From NCBI GenBank assembly GCA_905215385.1, contig CAJMPY010000002.1, positions 62,001-126,000 of the forward strand: DNA of 64,000 bases, in the 5' to 3' direction. Under the pieces are notes generated by a model, which worked only from the letters and a program-made list of their open reading frames with translations, searched no databases and was not told the origin of the DNA. The position numbers and the translations under genes are program-made. This document shows, piece by piece, positions 27,219-38,352 of the stretch. The first letter of the stretch is position 1; the number at the start of each line of letters is the position of its first letter. The DNA is from an uncultured bacterium (lineage in GTDB: Bacteria; Actinomycetota; Coriobacteriia; Coriobacteriales; Coriobacteriaceae).

Positions 27219-28475
27219 TTACATCCCTGTCAACAACACGACATCGAGAATCGTCACGATGGCACCGATCCCTACGAGCAGCGCGTTGAGCGGGCGCGAA
27301 TTGGCATATTTGCCCATGACGCGGCGTGAGCTGGTGAGCCGTATGAGCACAAAGACCGTAATCGGCAGCTGAAGCGACAGCAGCGCCTGACTCCAGATGA
27401 GACCTTCAAAAGGATTTGGAACGACCAGGCACGCCGCCACTGCTCCGGCGAAACAGGCCGCCACCCCGACCGAGGAATGTCGGTCGTGGATGTCGTATTC
27501 CTCGTCGAACATGCCCGCGGTGATGGTGCCCGCCGCCATGCCCGCCGTCACACTACTCGAGAGGCCCGCAAACAGCAGCGCTACCGCAAAGATGGTCGAG
27601 CTCGCCGGGCCCAAGATGGGGGAGAGCGTGGCCGCTGCGACGGCGAGGTCGTCTACGACCATGCCGTGCGCAAAGAAGGTCGTTGCGGCCAGGATGACCA
27701 TGGCCGAGTTGATTGCCCAGCCCACGCCCATCGAAAAGAGCGTGTCGAAGAGCTCGTAGCGCAGACGCTCTTCGATAACCTGCTCGCCTTGGCCTTCGAA
27801 GTGCATGGATTGGATGACCTCGGAGTGCAGAAAAAGGTTGTGTGGCATAACGACCGCACCCAGAACGCTCACGATAATCGCGGCAGAGCCAGTGGGCATA
27901 CTAGGCGTGATCCAGCTTGCGGCGGCTTGCGGCCAGTCGACCTTGACTAGTGCAAGCTCGGCCAAAAACGAGAGTCCTACCACGCCTACGAAGGCGATGA
28001 TCCAGCGTTCGGCTCGCTTGTAGGAGTTCGTCATGAGCATCGCCATCGATACTGCCGCCACGATGACGCAGCCCGCACGCACGGGCAGCCCAAAGAGCAT
28101 TTGAAGGGCAATCGCGCCGCCCAGGACTTCGGCCATGGCGGTGGCGATGGTCGCGAGATAGGCGCTGCCGAGCACCGCGCGTCCCACGATGCGGGGGAGA
28201 AAGCGGGTCGTGGCCTCGGCAAGGCAGGCGCCCGTGGCGATGCCCAAGTGCGCCGCGTTGTGCTGCAGCACGATGAGCATAATCGTGGACAGCGTGACGA
28301 TCCACAGCAGCGCGTAGCCAAACTGCGAGCCCGCGGCCATATTGGAGGCCCAGTTGCCCGGGTCGATAAAGCCGACGGTCACGAGCAGCCCGGGGCCGAT
28401 ATGCCGCGCAATGTCTAGGCCTCCGTGACCACCGGTGCGTCGGGAGCCAAAGTGTTGTTTGAGATGGTTGAGCAT
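27219..28475 (-). CDS. mntH: Nramp-family divalent metal (Mn2+) transporter
   Basis: A 418-residue proton-coupled metal importer with about eleven helices. The two unwound metal-binding motifs are intact: FIDPGNWASNMAAGSQFGY in helix 1 and VVMPHNLFLHSEVI in helix 6. Start ATG 28475 follows GCAGGAGC; the longer upstream frame is unlikely. On the minus strand it follows gpmA after 75 nt, so co-transcription is likely; many phosphoglycerate mutases need metal ions, but gpmA-type enzymes do not, so no functional link is claimed. Confidence 0.95.
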   Translation of the reverse strand: MLNHLKQHFGSRRTGGHGGLDIARHIGPGLLVTVGFIDPGNWASNMAAGSQFGYALLWIVTLSTIMLIVLQHNAAHLGIATGACLAEATTRFLPRIVGRAVLGSAYLATIATAMAEVLGGAIALQMLFGLPVRAGCVIVAAVSMAMLMTNSYKRAERWIIAFVGVVGLSFLAELALVKVDWPQAAASWITPSMPTGSAAIIVSVLGAVVMPHNLFLHSEVIQSMHFEGQGEQVIEERLRYELFDTLFSMGVGWAINSAMVILAATTFFAHGMVVDDLAVAAATLSPILGPASSTIFAVALLFAGLSSSVTAGMAAGTITAGMFDEEYDIHDRHSSVGVAACFAGAVAACLVVPNPFEGLIWSQALLSLQLPITVFVLIRLTSSRRVMGKYANSRPLNALLVGIGAIVTILDVVLLTGM

Positions 28476-28550
28476 GGTGCGCTCCTGCGTATGGGCGGCG
28501 TGACGTCGCATCTGGGTCGTGCGGCGCCACGCGTCGGATTTGGGTTGGGG

Positions 28551-29324
28551 CTACTTGTGCGCTTTGCCCTGATTGGCCACGGCGTCGATCTTGGCGGCGA
28601 TGGTCGCCGGGTCGCCGATGTAGCGCTTGTCGAGGACATTGAAATCGGTATCGAAGGTGTAGACGAGCGGCACGCCGGTGGGGATGTTGACCTTGAGGAT
28701 CTCCTCGGGCGTGAGGTGCTCGAGCTTCATGACGAGTGAGCGCAGGGAGTTGCCGTGTGCGGCGATGAGTACGCGCTTGCCGGCGAGCATCTGGGGGCGA
28801 ATCTCGTCTTCGAAATAAGGCCAGGCGCGGGCGATCGTGTCCTTGAGGCACTCGGTATAGGGCAGCTGATCGGGCGCGACATCACGGTATTGCTCCTGGG
28901 TGTGGGGATCGCGCGCGTCGTCCGGCTCGAGTGCCGGCGGGCAGACATCGAAGGAGCGGCGCCAGATGAGCACCTGCTCGTCGCCGTGCTCCGCTGCGGC
29001 ATCGGCCTTGTTGAGACCCTGCAACGCTCCGTAGTGGCGCTCGTTGAGCTTCCAGGATTTGATGACGGGCAGCCACTCGCGATCCATTTGGCCGAGCACG
29101 ATGTTGAGGGTGTGGATCGCGCGCTTGAGGCGCGAAGTGTAGCAGACGTCAAAGTCGAAACCGGCTTCTTTGAGGGCTCGACCGCCTGCTGCGGCTTCTT
29201 CGCGGCCCGTGTCGGTGAGCTCAACATCGGTCCAGCCGGTGAACAGGTTGAGCTTGTTCCACTCGGACTCTCCGTGACGGATGAGGACGAGTTGCATCGT
29301 CTGCTGGTCTGCTTGGTGCGCCAT
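28551..29324 (-). CDS. gpmA: 2,3-bisphosphoglycerate-dependent phosphoglycerate mutase
   Basis: A 257-residue glycolytic enzyme interconverting 3- and 2-phosphoglycerate. The phospho-His motif LIRHGESEWNKLNLFTGW is near residue 15, followed by KRAIHTLNIVL, LNERHYGALQGLNKAD and the second His in LIAAHGNSLRSLV. An 9-residue extension precedes the usual start (MQLVLIRHG, ATG at about 29297), so that inner ATG is an alternative. GGAGG lies before ATG 29324. The gene is divergent from gltB, with array B between. Confidence 0.95.
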   Translation of the reverse strand: MAHQADQQTMQLVLIRHGESEWNKLNLFTGWTDVELTDTGREEAAAGGRALKEAGFDFDVCYTSRLKRAIHTLNIVLGQMDREWLPVIKSWKLNERHYGALQGLNKADAAAEHGDEQVLIWRRSFDVCPPALEPDDARDPHTQEQYRDVAPDQLPYTECLKDTIARAWPYFEDEIRPQMLAGKRVLIAAHGNSLRSLVMKLEHLTPEEILKVNIPTGVPLVYTFDTDFNVLDKRYIGDPATIAAKIDAVANQGKAHK

Positions 29325-29462
29325 AGGGGCCTCCTTGATCTGGCACGGTGTGCGTGCCGTTTGCTTGACGCCGCAAAGGATACCCGTTTTAAGCTTAAAA
29401 GTTAACCAAGACTAACAAAATTGTTGTATTTGAATGGGATGGTGAAAGGGGGCTGCCGAAAT

Positions 29463-29599
29463 GTCTCGATCTGTAACAACGAGGGATGGAAATTGGGCCT
29501 AGGTGTTACAGATCGAGACAGGAAGAAATGGTCCTATGGAAAATCTCGATTTGTAACAGCTGGCCGCCAAAACCGGCCCTTCATGTTACAGATTGAGAT
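29463..29599. repeat. Array B of 57-bp palindromic units (2 units)
   Basis: Units 29463-29519 (both arms equal to the consensus) and 29543-29599. In the second, the outermost pair changed from G-C to A-T on both sides. It lies between divergent genes gpmA and gltB. Confidence 0.9.
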
Positions 29600-29682
29600 G
29601 TTTGAAGTGGTGAGCTAACAGGCCGAACTTGGGGCCTATGTTGTCGCCCTTGAGGTCGGCGGTGTCCACTCGTAGGGCGTGC

Positions 29683-29714
29683 GTTACGCGATTGTTTCGA
29701 AACGGGTGGGAAAC
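29683..29714 (+). promoter_or_regulatory. Candidate nitrogen-regulator site upstream of gltB
   Basis: GTTAC-N6-GTTTC then GAAAC-N6-GAAAC, with GTTTCGAAAC forming a 10-bp palindrome. Half-sites of the type GTnAC-N6-GAAAC are known for the actinobacterial regulator GlnR. A TACTAT (29736-29741) lies 21 bp downstream with no good -35 box, as expected for an activated promoter. No GlnR gene is in the window. Apart from array B, the remaining gap to gpmA shows nothing else. Confidence 0.4.
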
Positions 29715-29783
29715 ACAACGGGCCGACGATGCTCCTACTATGCCTATTCAACTGACTGTCTAAATATCTAGGGGAGGATCGCG

Positions 29784-32700
29784 ATGCAGGCAGATTCCGC
29801 TCAGCAGCAGGGCCTTTATCGCCCCGAATTCGACCACGATGCATGTGGCATCGGCGCGCTTGCCGATATCAACGGTGAGCGCCATCACCAGATTCTGGAC
29901 GACGCACTGTCCATTCTGGTCAACTTGGAGCACCGCGGCGGCACGGGACTCGAGAAGAATACCGGCGATGGCGCTGGCATCCTGTTCCAGGTTCCGCATC
30001 ACTTTTTCCGTAAAGAGGCTCAAAAGTGCGGTCAGATTCTGCCGGCAGAGGGCGACTATGGCGTGGCCATGCTGTTCTTCCCGCAGGACGACAAGGGCGT
30101 AGAGGATGCCCGCCGCGTGTTTGAGGAGGGCTGTGCCGAGGCCGGCGTGCCGCTGCTCTTTTGGCGCGAGGTGCCCGTCGACCCGCACGACCTGGGCGAG
30201 ACGGCCCGCGCCTGCATGCCCACTATCCTGCAGGCCTTCCTGGGCCGTCCGGACGACACGCCCGCCGGCGATGCCTTTGAGCGTCGCCTGTACGTGTGCC
30301 GCCGCACCATCGAAAAGAAGGCCGATGCCGAGTTTGCCCTGCGAGACAAGATCTTCTACGTGTGCTCCATGAGCTCGCGCACCATCGTGTACAAGGGCAT
30401 GCTGGTCGCCACGCAGATGCGCCGCTTCTTCATCGGCCTCAACGACGCCGCCGTCAAAACGGCCGTGGCGCTCGTCCACTCGCGCTACTCCACCAACACC
30501 ACGCCCAGCTGGGAGCGTGCGCACCCCAACCGCTTTATCATCCATAACGGCGAGATCAACACCCTCAAGGGCAACGTCAACTGGATTCGCGCCCGCGAAC
30601 CCAACCTGTACAGCCCCGTGCTGCAGCACGATCTTGAGCGCGTGATGCCCATCATCAACCGCGAGGGTTCCGACTCCGCGATTCTGGACAACGTGCTCGA
30701 ATTCTTGGTCATGAACGGTCGCCCGCTCACGCGTGCCGCGTCCATGTTGCTGCCCGAGCCGTGGGACCACAACGATAGCCTGAGTGAGGAGCGCCGCGCC
30801 TACGACGCTTACCAGTCCATGCTCATGGAGCCCTGGGACGGCCCGGCGGCCATCGCCTTTACCGACGGTCGCACGCTGGGCGCCGCCCTCGACCGCAACG
30901 GCTTGCGCCCCGCCCGCTACTACGTGACGCGCGATGGCCGCTTTATGCTGGCAAGCGAGGTGGGCACCATCGAGGTGAGCCCCGAGAACATCCTGACGAG
31001 CGGCTGCCTGGGACCGGGCCAGATGCTCGAGGTCGATTTTGCCCGCGGCCGCGTGATCTACAACGACGAGCTGCGCGCCCGCTATGCCAAGGAGAAGCCC
31101 TACCGCGACTGGATTGCCGAGGAGACACTGACCGTCGACGCGCTCGATGAGCCCGCCGCGCCCGCGCCCGCCGAGGATGCCGAGGTGCCCGCCGCCGTGC
31201 GCATGGCCAAGCTCGGCTATCACTGGGATGATGTTGACGAGGTCGTGCGCCCCATGGCCCAGCAGGGCAAGGCCCCGCTCGCCTCGATGGGTATCGATGC
31301 GCCGTTGGCCTGCCTGTCCAAGAAGACGCGTTCGTTCTTTGACTACTTCTATCAGCTGTTCGCTCAGGTCACGAATCCTCCGATCGATGCCCTGCGCGAG
31401 CACATGGTGACTTCGACCACGCTCTACCTGGGCAACCACGGCAACCTGCTCGAGGATTCCCGCACGGCCTGTCAGCTGGTGCGCTTGGAGCGCCCATTGC
31501 TCAACGAGGAAGAGTTCGAGCATATCTGTGCCATCGACCGTGTTGGCTTTAAGACCCGTCGTTTCCGTGCCGTCTACCGCCGCGATGCCGGCGAGGGCGC
31601 GCTGCAGGCTGCGCTCAAACAGCTTGCCGAGGACGTTGAGGCTGCGGTCCGCGACGGCGTGAACATTGTGGTGTTGAGCGATCGTGCCGCTGCGGGCGAG
31701 GTGCCCGTGCCGTCGCTGCTCGCCGTGGGCTGCGTGCACAACCACCTGATCCGCGCCGGCGTTCGTACTTTTGCCGACATCGTGGTGGAGTGCGGTGACG
31801 CCGTGTCCCCGCACGACTTTGCGGCACTGGTGGGCTACTCCGCGAGCGGCATCTATCCGTACAACGCACATGCGTGCATCCGCGATCTGGCGGCACGCGG
31901 CGACCTGGACGTGACGGCCGAGCAGGGCATCGCCAACTACAACAAGGCTGCGACCGCCGGCATCGTCTCCATCATGTCCAAGATGGGCATCTCCACGGTG
32001 CAGAGCTACCATTCGGCGCAGATCTTCGAAGCCGTGGGCTTTACGCCGGAGTTCGTCAACGCGTACTTTGCCGGCACGGTGAGCCGTGTGGGCGGTATGG
32101 GTGTCGAGGACGTTGAACGCGAGCAAAACGAGCGCTACGACGCCGCGCTCGCTATCCTTAAGAGCCCGGCTCCCGATCAGCTGCCCACGCTGGGCCTGAC
32201 CAAGTGGCGCCCGCTCGGCGGCGAGGAACACCTCATCGACCCCCAGACCGTCTACCTGCTGCAGACCGCCTGCCGTGAGGACAGCTACGACACCTTTAAG
32301 GAGTACAGCGCCCGCCTGCACCGCACCGGCCGTGCCGTGCGTCTGCGCGACTTGCTCGACTTTGATGCCAGCGGCCGCACGCCGGTTTCGCTCGACGAGG
32401 TCGAGCCCGCGCTCAACATCGTCCGCCGCTTTAACACCGGCGCCATGTCGTACGGCTCCATCAGCAAAGAGGCGCACGAGTGCATGGCCATCGCCATGAA
32501 TCGCCTGCACGGACGCTCCAACTCGGGCGAGGGCGGCGAGGACCCGCGTCGCGAGACCCCGCTGGCTAACGGTGACTCCAAGAACTCCGCGATCAAGCAG
32601 GTGGCAAGCGCGCGCTTTGGCGTGACGAGCCGCTACCTGTGCAGCGCCTTCGAGATCCAGATCAAGATGGCCCAGGGCGCCAAGCCCGGCGAGGGCGGTC

Positions 32701-34481
32701 ACCTGCCCGGCAAGAAGGTCTACCCCTGGATTGCCGAGGTCCGTCAGTCCACGCCCGGCATCGGCCTGATCTCGCCTCCGCCGCATCACGACATCTACTC
32801 TATCGAAGACCTGGCCGAGCTCATCTTCGACCTTAAGAACGCCAACCCCGGCGCGCGCGTGTCGGTCAAGCTGGTCAGCGAGGCCGGCGTCGGCACCATC
32901 GCCACCGGTGTGGCCAAGGGTGCTGCCGACAAGATCTTGATCAGTGGCCACAACGGCGGCTCGGGTGCCGCTGCGCGCGACTCTATCTGGCATGCGGGAC
33001 TGCCGTTGGAACTTGGCCTTGCCGAGGCCCAGCAGACGCTGCTGCAAAACGGCCTGCGCTCGCGCGTGGTGCTCGAGGCCGACGGCAAGCTCATGGACGG
33101 CACCGACGTTGCCGTCGCCTGCTTGCTGGGCGCCGAGGAGTTTGGCTTTGCGACCATGCCGCTCATCTCCATGGGCTGCCTCATGCAGCGCGACTGCCAG
33201 CAGGACACCTGCCCGGCCGGCATCGCTACGCAAAACTGCCGCCTGCGTCGCGGCTTCCGCGGCAAGCCTGAGCACGTCGAGCACTTTATGCTCTTTGTTG
33301 CCGAGCAGCTGCGCGAGGTCATGGCGAGCTTGGGCTTCCGCACCGTCGACGAGATGGTCGGCCATCCCGAGTGCTTACGCCAGATCGAGGTCCCGGGCAA
33401 CCGCAAGGCTAACCTGCTGGATCTGTCGCCCGTGCTGGCAGGTGCGACCTGTGAGTTTGGTGCCCACATCCCGGGTGCCGACGGCCGTCACTTCCTGCCC
33501 CAGATGGCTGCGGACAGCGAGCTCGACAAGACGCTCGACTCCACGCTGTTTGTGCCCTACACGGCCGACGCTCGCGCGCAACTGCGCCCGATTCGCTTCC
33601 GCGCCGATATCGCCAACGTCAACCGCTGCGTGGGCACCATCTTGGGCAACGCGGTGACCAAGGCGCATCCCGAGGGCCTGCCCGCCGGCTCCATCACCAT
33701 CGATTGCGATGGCTCGGCCGGTCAGAGCTTTGGCGCCTTCCTGCCGCGCGGCATTACGCTCAACGTGTGCGGCGACGCCAACGACTACTTTGGCAAGGGC
33801 CTTTCGGGCGGCGAGGTGTCGGTGCGCCCCAACCCGCATGCGACCTATAAGTTCGACGAAAACATCATCGTGGGCAACGTTGCGTTCTTTGGCGCCACGA
33901 GCGGCCGTGGCTTCATCAACGGCCTGGCCGGCCAGCGCTTTGGCGTACGCAACTCCGGTGCCACCGTGGTGGTCGAGGGTTGCGGCAACCACGGTTGCGA
34001 GTACATGACGGGTGGCCTGGCGCTCATCCTGGGCGAGGTCGGGCAGAACTTCGCTGCCGGCATGACGGGTGGCGTGGCTTATGTTTTTGACCAGTACGGC
34101 ACGCTCGATGCCCGCGTGAACCACGAGAGCGTTGAGCTCAAGGCCCCGACTGCCGGCGAGCTGGCGCAGATTCGCGAGCTCATCCAGGAGCACGTGGACG
34201 CGACGCAGAGCCCGCGCGGCATCAAGCTGCTCTACAGCTTTGAGACGATGAGCAAGCACTTTGTGAAGGTCATTCCGACCGAGTACGAGCGTGTGCTGGC
34301 GATTGTCGCTGCGAGCGAGGCTGCCGGTAAGACGCATGCGCAGGCAGAGGAGCTGGCGTTTGACATTGTGACCGGTCGCGCGAGCGCCGCGGATGTCGCT
34401 CGCTTCGATATTGCGGGCGGTGCTGCGGGTGCTGCGTCCGTGGCTGCCAGCCCTGTTGCTTCGACCAAGAAGGAGGCGTAA
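29784..34481 (+). CDS. gltB: Glutamate synthase large subunit
   Basis: A 1565-residue GOGAT alpha subunit making two glutamates from glutamine and 2-oxoglutarate. A 20-residue propeptide precedes Cys21 (DHDACGIGALAD), the amidotransferase nucleophile. Then the central domain, the FMN/2-oxoglutarate synthase domain (GGSGAAARDS, LPLELGLAEAQQTLLQNGL), the 3Fe-4S Cys stretch QRDCQQDTCPAGIATQNC, and the C-terminal Gly-rich GXGXG beta-helix (FINGLAGQRFGVRNSGATVV). The tail ends in an Ala/Val-rich stretch. ATG follows GGGGAGG. gltD follows 5 nt later. Confidence 0.97.
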   Translation: MQADSAQQQGLYRPEFDHDACGIGALADINGERHHQILDDALSILVNLEHRGGTGLEKNTGDGAGILFQVPHHFFRKEAQKCGQILPAEGDYGVAMLFFPQDDKGVEDARRVFEEGCAEAGVPLLFWREVPVDPHDLGETARACMPTILQAFLGRPDDTPAGDAFERRLYVCRRTIEKKADAEFALRDKIFYVCSMSSRTIVYKGMLVATQMRRFFIGLNDAAVKTAVALVHSRYSTNTTPSWERAHPNRFIIHNGEINTLKGNVNWIRAREPNLYSPVLQHDLERVMPIINREGSDSAILDNVLEFLVMNGRPLTRAASMLLPEPWDHNDSLSEERRAYDAYQSMLMEPWDGPAAIAFTDGRTLGAALDRNGLRPARYYVTRDGRFMLASEVGTIEVSPENILTSGCLGPGQMLEVDFARGRVIYNDELRARYAKEKPYRDWIAEETLTVDALDEPAAPAPAEDAEVPAAVRMAKLGYHWDDVDEVVRPMAQQGKAPLASMGIDAPLACLSKKTRSFFDYFYQLFAQVTNPPIDALREHMVTSTTLYLGNHGNLLEDSRTACQLVRLERPLLNEEEFEHICAIDRVGFKTRRFRAVYRRDAGEGALQAALKQLAEDVEAAVRDGVNIVVLSDRAAAGEVPVPSLLAVGCVHNHLIRAGVRTFADIVVECGDAVSPHDFAALVGYSASGIYPYNAHACIRDLAARGDLDVTAEQGIANYNKAATAGIVSIMSKMGISTVQSYHSAQIFEAVGFTPEFVNAYFAGTVSRVGGMGVEDVEREQNERYDAALAILKSPAPDQLPTLGLTKWRPLGGEEHLIDPQTVYLLQTACREDSYDTFKEYSARLHRTGRAVRLRDLLDFDASGRTPVSLDEVEPALNIVRRFNTGAMSYGSISKEAHECMAIAMNRLHGRSNSGEGGEDPRRETPLANGDSKNSAIKQVASARFGVTSRYLCSAFEIQIKMAQGAKPGEGGHLPGKKVYPWIAEVRQSTPGIGLISPPPHHDIYSIEDLAELIFDLKNANPGARVSVKLVSEAGVGTIATGVAKGAADKILISGHNGGSGAAARDSIWHAGLPLELGLAEAQQTLLQNGLRSRVVLEADGKLMDGTDVAVACLLGAEEFGFATMPLISMGCLMQRDCQQDTCPAGIATQNCRLRRGFRGKPEHVEHFMLFVAEQLREVMASLGFRTVDEMVGHPECLRQIEVPGNRKANLLDLSPVLAGATCEFGAHIPGADGRHFLPQMAADSELDKTLDSTLFVPYTADARAQLRPIRFRADIANVNRCVGTILGNAVTKAHPEGLPAGSITIDCDGSAGQSFGAFLPRGITLNVCGDANDYFGKGLSGGEVSVRPNPHATYKFDENIIVGNVAFFGATSGRGFINGLAGQRFGVRNSGATVVVEGCGNHGCEYMTGGLALILGEVGQNFAAGMTGGVAYVFDQYGTLDARVNHESVELKAPTAGELAQIRELIQEHVDATQSPRGIKLLYSFETMSKHFVKVIPTEYERVLAIVAASEAAGKTHAQAEELAFDIVTGRASAADVARFDIAGGAAGAASVAASPVASTKKEA

Positions 34482-34486
34482 GTGCC

Positions 34487-35968
<1,482 letters not shown>

Positions 35969-35991
35969 AGTAGTCATTTAAGAACGTCCTC

Positions 35992-36010
35992 AATGACTAG
36001 TCATTTTTTG
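35992..36010 (+). terminator. Possible gltD terminator (palindrome plus T run)
   Basis: The 14-bp perfect palindrome AATGACTAGTCATT is followed by TTTT. Related sequence (ACTAGTCGTTGGGGAC) follows at 36012 and recurs at 63256, so it is part of a dispersed element. Confidence 0.45.
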
Positions 36011-36329
36011 TCTAGTCGTTGGGGACACTCCTTGCGGATTTGCGAGCGATTTGCTCGTTTGTCGACGTACGGGTGTTCATTTGTCGACTTCTTGGGCTGT
36101 GGTCACCTGTTGTTTCTGTGGTGGCTGCGGGCATCTGGCTCAAAAGGGCGGGTTGGCTGTCTATGTCTACCTGCGGTTTTGTTGCGGTGGACTCATTCGG
36201 TCAAGTGTCCCGTCAAGTGTTTGGTTAGCATCTGGTTTGCAGTCGAAGGCCTATTTTGCCCGCGCTTGCCTCGGTTGCCCACCCTCCTCGTAAGCTCAAA
36301 TTGAGGTCCATCAGTTTGAGGAGGATGCC
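36011..36329. other. Intergenic stretch without a recognisable gene
   Basis: After the element at 35992-36028 the sequence is G/T-rich with short open frames lacking ribosome binding sites and coding style. I see no gene here. The unknown gene begins at 36330 behind GAGGAGG. Confidence 0.5.
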
Positions 36330-37037
36330 ATGACTGACCAAGTTTTTGATCGAGCGCAGCTGGCCGAGGCCGTCGGCAACGATATTGCCGACATGGCTCA
36401 CTTTTGGATGCTGCGGAAGTTTCAATTTCTGGAGCCGGCGCGCGAGCAGTTCGAGATTATCGTCGATCCGTGGCTCAGCTATTGCGAGGAACCATCTCAA
36501 AACGAAATCATGGCCTACAACATGGCGTTTACCGATTGGCTGCTGTTTGAGCGCCCCTATTACCACGGCAAGACGCTGTTGGAACTGTATGTGGACGAGC
36601 CGCCAGCGTCAATTTCTCCTGCTTCGCTCGGGCGACTTAAGCAGGTGCGTGACACGCAGTATTTCTCGCGCTTTGGCATTTTGGACAAGGATCCCGCGAC
36701 TGGCATGGTCGTGCTGAAGGACACGCGCACCGACCGTCGCTTTGACGTCTACGACCCACATATCGTGCAAAAGGAGCGCTGGAACGATGGTGCGATTGCG
36801 GTGCGACTCGCGTGCGTCGACGATGTCTGGCTGACGGCGGGGCAGCTCTACCTGTATGACATCGCGCGCCTGAGCGACACGACGGTCGACGGGCCGGGCT
36901 CGGTGCATCCCGAGGACCTGGAGGACGGTTTCGACACCTCGTGCATCAGCTTCTTTTTGCGCCTGGTCCGCGACATCATGGGTGCCCAGGGGCGGTATGT
37001 GAAGTCGCTCAACATCTACGAACAGGAATGGGAGTAG
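36330..37037 (+). CDS. Conserved-looking hypothetical protein
   Basis: A 235-residue soluble, acidic protein that I do not recognise. It starts DQVFDRAQLAEAVGNDIADM; the middle has ILDKDPATGMVVLKDTRTDR followed by RFDVYDPHIVQ, suggesting a small beta-barrel, and the end is helical. No signal peptide, membrane helix or Cys motif. Good ribosome binding site (GAGGAGG) and codon usage like its neighbours support a real gene. It precedes array C and the AbiEi/DUF559 gene on the same strand. Confidence 0.75.
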   Translation: MTDQVFDRAQLAEAVGNDIADMAHFWMLRKFQFLEPAREQFEIIVDPWLSYCEEPSQNEIMAYNMAFTDWLLFERPYYHGKTLLELYVDEPPASISPASLGRLKQVRDTQYFSRFGILDKDPATGMVVLKDTRTDRRFDVYDPHIVQKERWNDGAIAVRLACVDDVWLTAGQLYLYDIARLSDTTVDGPGSVHPEDLEDGFDTSCISFFLRLVRDIMGAQGRYVKSLNIYEQEWE

Positions 37038-37077
37038 GGGATGGACGGTTGTCGCCTGCCTTGCCTTCTGCCTTTAT

Positions 37078-37214
37078 GTCTCGATCTGTAACGTTTAGGG
37101 ACAAAAAACCGGTCTACCTGTTACAGATCGAGACGAATACCTGGGCGCCGCTGGTTTGTCTAAATCTGTAACGTTTAGGGGCCTGGAGAACGTCTAACTG
37201 TTACAGATCAAGAC
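37078..37214. repeat. Array C of 57-bp palindromic units (2 units)
   Basis: Units 37078-37134 (both arms consensus) and 37158-37214 (GTCTAAATCTGTAAC / GTTACAGATCAAGAC). Their loops start alike, GTTTAGGG. The array ends 21 bp before the AbiEi/DUF559 gene and covers its whole leader. Confidence 0.9.
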
Positions 37215-37234
37215 GTTTATCAGCGGAGGCAACG

Positions 37235-38311
37235 GTGACAATGGTCCATTTGTCCGATGTGGTGGTGATGGAAGTGTCTAATACCGTTCTCAAACACAAG
37301 CATACGGCTCGCAACACGTTGGCGCGGAATAGGATGCTTGCCAGGCTCACGGAGGCGGCTGAACTAGGCGTGCTGCTTGTGACGCACGACAATGCCGAGC
37401 TCATGTGGCTGCGGCGCCATGTGGGAACCGACGATATCGCGGAGCCTGAGTCGCACCTGTTCTGTTTTCAGCATGATTGGGATGCGTTGACGCCGACGGA
37501 GCGAGCGCTGCGGACCATCAAAGGGCTTGCGGAGTTTCATCCCGATTGGGCGTTTTGGGGTTACGACGCGGCACTTTTGTGGGGTCTGGAGGTGCCAAAT
37601 GATCTGCTTGGGCCGCGATTTCTTGTTAAGACAGGTTGCTCGGTGCCGCTGAGTGCAGGATGCCGGCTGTTGCGTCCGCAGGCGGCGGGTGCGCTTGAGC
37701 GCGTCGACGGCGTGCGAGTGACGCCGTTTTGGCGCACAGTGAAGGACTGTCTGCTGCGTGCGCCGTTTTCGTATGGTCTGGCGATCGCCGATTCTGCGCT
37801 GCGGGCGAAGGGCATATCGCGCGACGACCTCTGCGAACGGCTCCAGGCCGATTGCGAGGGCAGACGCGGATATCGCAGAGCTCAGGTGATTGCGTCGCAT
37901 GCGGACGGGCTGTCCGAAAACGGTGGCGAGTCTCGGTTCCGGGCATTCTTTATTGCATACGGTTTTCCGGTGCCAGAGTTGCAGGTGGAGTTTCGTGACC
38001 CGCTTGATTCGAGCCAAGTGTTTCGCGTTGATTATTTCTGGAGGCTCGAGGACGGGACGTGCGTGATTGGCGAGCTCGATGGAAAGGGAAAGTATGCCTT
38101 ACAGAACGACGAGGGTCGGGAGTCGGTCGACCCGTTCGTGGCAGAACGTCAGCGAGAGTCTCATCTGACGATGCTCGGACATAAGGTGCTGAGGTTTACG
38201 TTTGATGAGCTCAAGAATCCGGGGAAGCTGGCTGAAAAGATGAGACTGGCGGGCATTCCGCAGTGGGCCGATTTGGCTGAGCAGTGGAGGCGGCAGTGGT
38301 ATGGGCGCTGA
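37235..38311 (+). CDS. AbiEi-like protein with C-terminal DUF559/PD-(D/E)xK-like domain
   Basis: A 358-residue protein. The middle (about residues 100-200) resembles AbiEi-type antitoxin/regulator proteins: WAFWGYDAALLWGLEVPNDL, a beta region, then GVRVTPFWRTVKDCLLRAPF and ADSALR. The C-terminus (about 230-345) looks like a DUF559/very-short-patch-repair nuclease fold, with Asp266 (RVDYFW), Glu280-x-Asp282-x-Lys284 (GELDGKGKY) and a final LGHKVLRFTFDELKNP. Whether it cuts nucleic acid is unknown. No AbiEii toxin partner is present. GTG 37235 is 5 nt behind GGAGG; ATG 37241 is an alternative. Palindrome arrays C and D lie directly on either side. Confidence 0.72.
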   Translation: MTMVHLSDVVVMEVSNTVLKHKHTARNTLARNRMLARLTEAAELGVLLVTHDNAELMWLRRHVGTDDIAEPESHLFCFQHDWDALTPTERALRTIKGLAEFHPDWAFWGYDAALLWGLEVPNDLLGPRFLVKTGCSVPLSAGCRLLRPQAAGALERVDGVRVTPFWRTVKDCLLRAPFSYGLAIADSALRAKGISRDDLCERLQADCEGRRGYRRAQVIASHADGLSENGGESRFRAFFIAYGFPVPELQVEFRDPLDSSQVFRVDYFWRLEDGTCVIGELDGKGKYALQNDEGRESVDPFVAERQRESHLTMLGHKVLRFTFDELKNPGKLAEKMRLAGIPQWADLAEQWRRQWYGR

Positions 38312-38352
38312 GGGGTGTAACTGACGCGGATGTGGTTGTTCCTGCCGAGTTT

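Noticed and set aside
29760..33365. A 1201-codon open frame on the minus strand across gltB
   Set aside because: It mirrors the GC-rich codons of a clearly identified gene and matches no protein style; the same applies to long minus-strand frames over secA (5748-7919), the helicase (48017-50329) and the PTS/GH4 genes (53415-56567).
35993..36304. Open frame of 103 codons after gltD
   Set aside because: No ribosome binding site, Cys/Trp/Leu-rich low-quality protein, and it begins inside a palindromic repeat.
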